From: an uncultured Bacteroidia bacterium
GTDB lineage: Bacteria; Bacteroidota; Bacteroidia; Bacteroidales; UBA932
NCBI GenBank assembly: GCA_902788095.1
Contig: CADAIT010000004.1
Span: forward strand, 1 to 64,000
DNA length: 64,000 bases
Direction of reading: 5' to 3'
The notes below the pieces were generated by a model, which was given only the letters and a program-made list of their open reading frames with translations, was not told the DNA's origin and did no database searches. Below are positions 62,683 through 64,000 of the stretch, in pieces. The translations under genes and the position numbers were made by a program. Each line of letters opens with the position of its first letter. The stretch's first letter is position 1.

Positions 62683-63528
62683 TTATTCTGTAGGGGCGAA
62701 GTACTCTTTTTTGAAAATTAACGGCCAATATATCCAGTCAGAATGATTCCGTCTGAGCCAAAACCACCTGCCATCGGCACAGCAGGTTGTACAGTCGTAT
62801 TGTAACAATATTGTCCTGAGCGTGGCGGTAAGCCGCTCTTGTACTCCAGATTCCACCTCTTCCGGCCATCTCATACACTCCACGGTCCAATCCACTATTC
62901 TCCCGGTTTTATCATACTTTGACGGGTAGATCTTCGTTGTTATCCGAAATCCTTTCAATTCCGGGAATTCCCTGTAATTAAACTTCTTGGGTAATTCCTG
63001 AAACATCCGATCTCTGTTGAGCGTCCCCTTGTGTTGTTTATTGCGGTATTTGCGGGAGGCCGTCACAATACCTGATTTGATGGTAAGTTCAACCTCGGTC
63101 TCATTCAAATCGTCCCATCCACTTTCCGAAGCAAAAAGGAGGGGGCCTGTCCCGCAGATGACGGTCCCGCTGAACCAGGAGGCAAAAATGTTACCGCGAC
63201 TGTCTTTGAAATCTTGTAGGGCGTCCCGGAAATCGGCCTTGTCTGAGCTCCCCCTCAATGTTTCAAGATAGAGTTTATTGCCATTGACACGCCAAGTGGC
63301 CACATAGCCCCGGAAGTTCCAGGAAAAGACATCATCAAACCCTACCTCTCCCCTTAAATAGTTGTAATGCCGGGAATCCAGTTGACCCAGCGGGGCGGTG
63401 TTGATGGCATACTTGACATTACCCATAATGAGCGTATCACGTATCTGACGCGTCGTGCTGCTCCAGCCATAAAACGGGAGAAGCAATAAAGCCGACAGGC
63501 CTGCGAATATATGCAAGATTCTCTTCAT
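62683..63528 (-). CDS. exported protein of unknown function, AT-richer than its surroundings
   Basis: A 281-residue protein with a signal peptide to about residue 23 (GWSS). I do not recognise a family. The middle has alternating beta strands with many aromatic residues, and the last third includes a Cys pair (CTTCC, about 252-256) and a Trp/Arg-rich end. Its base composition is visibly lower in GC than the dcw cluster next to it, and there is no TAnnTTTG element before it. It may be an acquired gene. Confidence 0.6.
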   Translation of the reverse strand: MKRILHIFAGLSALLLLPFYGWSSTTRQIRDTLIMGNVKYAINTAPLGQLDSRHYNYLRGEVGFDDVFSWNFRGYVATWRVNGNKLYLETLRGSSDKADFRDALQDFKDSRGNIFASWFSGTVICGTGPLLFASESGWDDLNETEVELTIKSGIVTASRKYRNKQHKGTLNRDRMFQELPKKFNYREFPELKGFRITTKIYPSKYDKTGRIVDWTVECMRWPEEVESGVQERLTATLRTILLQYDCTTCCADGRWFWLRRNHSDWIYWPLIFKKEYFAPTE

Positions 63529-63684
63529 TTATTCAACTGCCGATTTGTTAAAATGATAAGTTACGTATTTCCCACGATATGGCCGCAATCAATCCACACA
63601 GGCCCAGCAATTGTCCACCCCTTAACCCGGCTATTCACAATGAAACCGTTCTGTTTCACTTCCGCTTGGTGGCAATAAATGCAA

Positions 63685-64000
63685 TTATAGTGCCTCCGCC
63701 CATTCCCACAGCCGGACGGTGCGGGCGGCTTCCGGCACGTCGTGGACGCGGAGCCAGCGGGCACCCCGTTCCAGGGCTGCATACTGAACCACTTGCGTGG
63801 CGGGCATCGCCTCTTCGGGAGAAATACCCAACACTTTGTATATCATACTCTTGCGGGATACGCCAACCAGTACGGGCCTGTCCAGCTCCTGCAATTCGTC
63901 CAGCCGGCGCAACAACTCCCAGTTCTGTTCCAGCGTTTTGGAAAAGCCGAAGCCCGGGTCCGGCAGCCAGTCGGCAATCCCGGCATCTGCGGCCTTCAGG
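63685..64000 (-). CDS. folP: dihydropteroate synthase, C-terminal part (5' end outside window)
   Basis: The frame is open to the window edge and covers about 105 codons. DPGFGFSKTLEQN and GVSRKSMIYKVLG are the folate-enzyme signatures, and RVHDVPEAARTVRLW is the usual close. It joins p-aminobenzoate to the pterin diphosphate. The start lies beyond 64000. Nothing recognisable lies in 63529-63684 except a weak 6-bp hairpin at 63641-63658. Confidence 0.93.
   Translation of the reverse strand, partial: LKAADAGIADWLPDPGFGFSKTLEQNWELLRRLDELQELDRPVLVGVSRKSMIYKVLGISPEEAMPATQVVQYAALERGARWLRVHDVPEAARTVRLWEWAEAL

Overview
The window looks like chromosome from a member of the Bacteroidales, probably a gut-type lineage with high GC content. 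The evidence is a SusC/SusD pair, DUF4837, DUF4988 and NigD-like lipoproteins, a Bacteroidetes-type RNA polymerase omega subunit, and the gene orders nadK-uppS-bamA-ompH and mraZ-rsmH-ftsL-ftsI-murE-mraY-murD-ftsW-murG-murC-ftsQ-ftsA-ftsZ. Sixteen start regions also carry the Bacteroidetes -7 promoter element TAnnTTTG. Exact genus cannot be read from this sequence alone.

Layout. 1-8562 (minus): tRNA-Glu, then a six-gene run read from 8562 down to 161: M23 peptidase, dxr, rseP, a DUF4837 lipoprotein, a large coiled-coil/BACON lipoprotein and an M6 metalloprotease. 8590-12041: ruvX and def (plus) converge on pgm/pmm and an M23-LysM protein (minus). 12131-16528 (minus): an M49-like lipoprotein that lacks its zinc ligands, a DASS transporter and a porin. 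16651-22893 (minus): gdhA, then ompH, bamA, uppS and nadK. 22972-31981 (plus): pdxJ; an operon of OmpH lipoprotein, glycosyltransferase, LysM/PBP1 protein, trxB and bamD; then rpoZ, recN, a Fur-family regulator and a NigD-like lipoprotein. 32065-35582: tRNA-His, a carboxyltransferase whose carrier domain has lost the biotinyl lysine, radC and upp. 35636-43114 (minus): a SusC/D locus headed by an HExxH metallopeptidase and ending in a lipoprotein with four repeats. 43225-46947 (plus): miaB, an LEA14-like lipoprotein, a SPOR protein and rpoN. 47131-62493 (plus): a complete Bacteroidetes-type division and cell wall (dcw) cluster. 62683-64000 (minus): an AT-richer orphan and the 3' part of folP.

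How the genes fit together. Most of the window is envelope biology. Lipid carrier supply (dxr, uppS), peptidoglycan precursor synthesis and septation (dcw cluster), outer-membrane assembly (bamA, bamD, three periplasmic chaperone or hydrolase types) and envelope proteolysis (rseP) are core. Three accessory surface modules are interleaved: the M6/BACON pair, the M49-like/DASS/porin unit and the SusCD locus.

I did not find a phage, an insertion sequence, a CRISPR array or an obvious defence island. The most unusual signals are a quasi-palindromic interspersed repeat that has expanded in frame inside rsmH and, as a relative, fills the spacer between the transporter and porin genes; the Lys-to-Tyr change in the biotin carrier domain; the loss of all zinc ligands in the M49-like protein; and the four-module surface lipoprotein in the SusCD locus. 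No intergenic stretch exceeds 300 bases; the longest are 31982-32278 (holds a terminator, tRNA-His and two promoters), 62494-62682 (holds a long hairpin) and 46948-47130 (holds a hairpin and the mraZ promoter).
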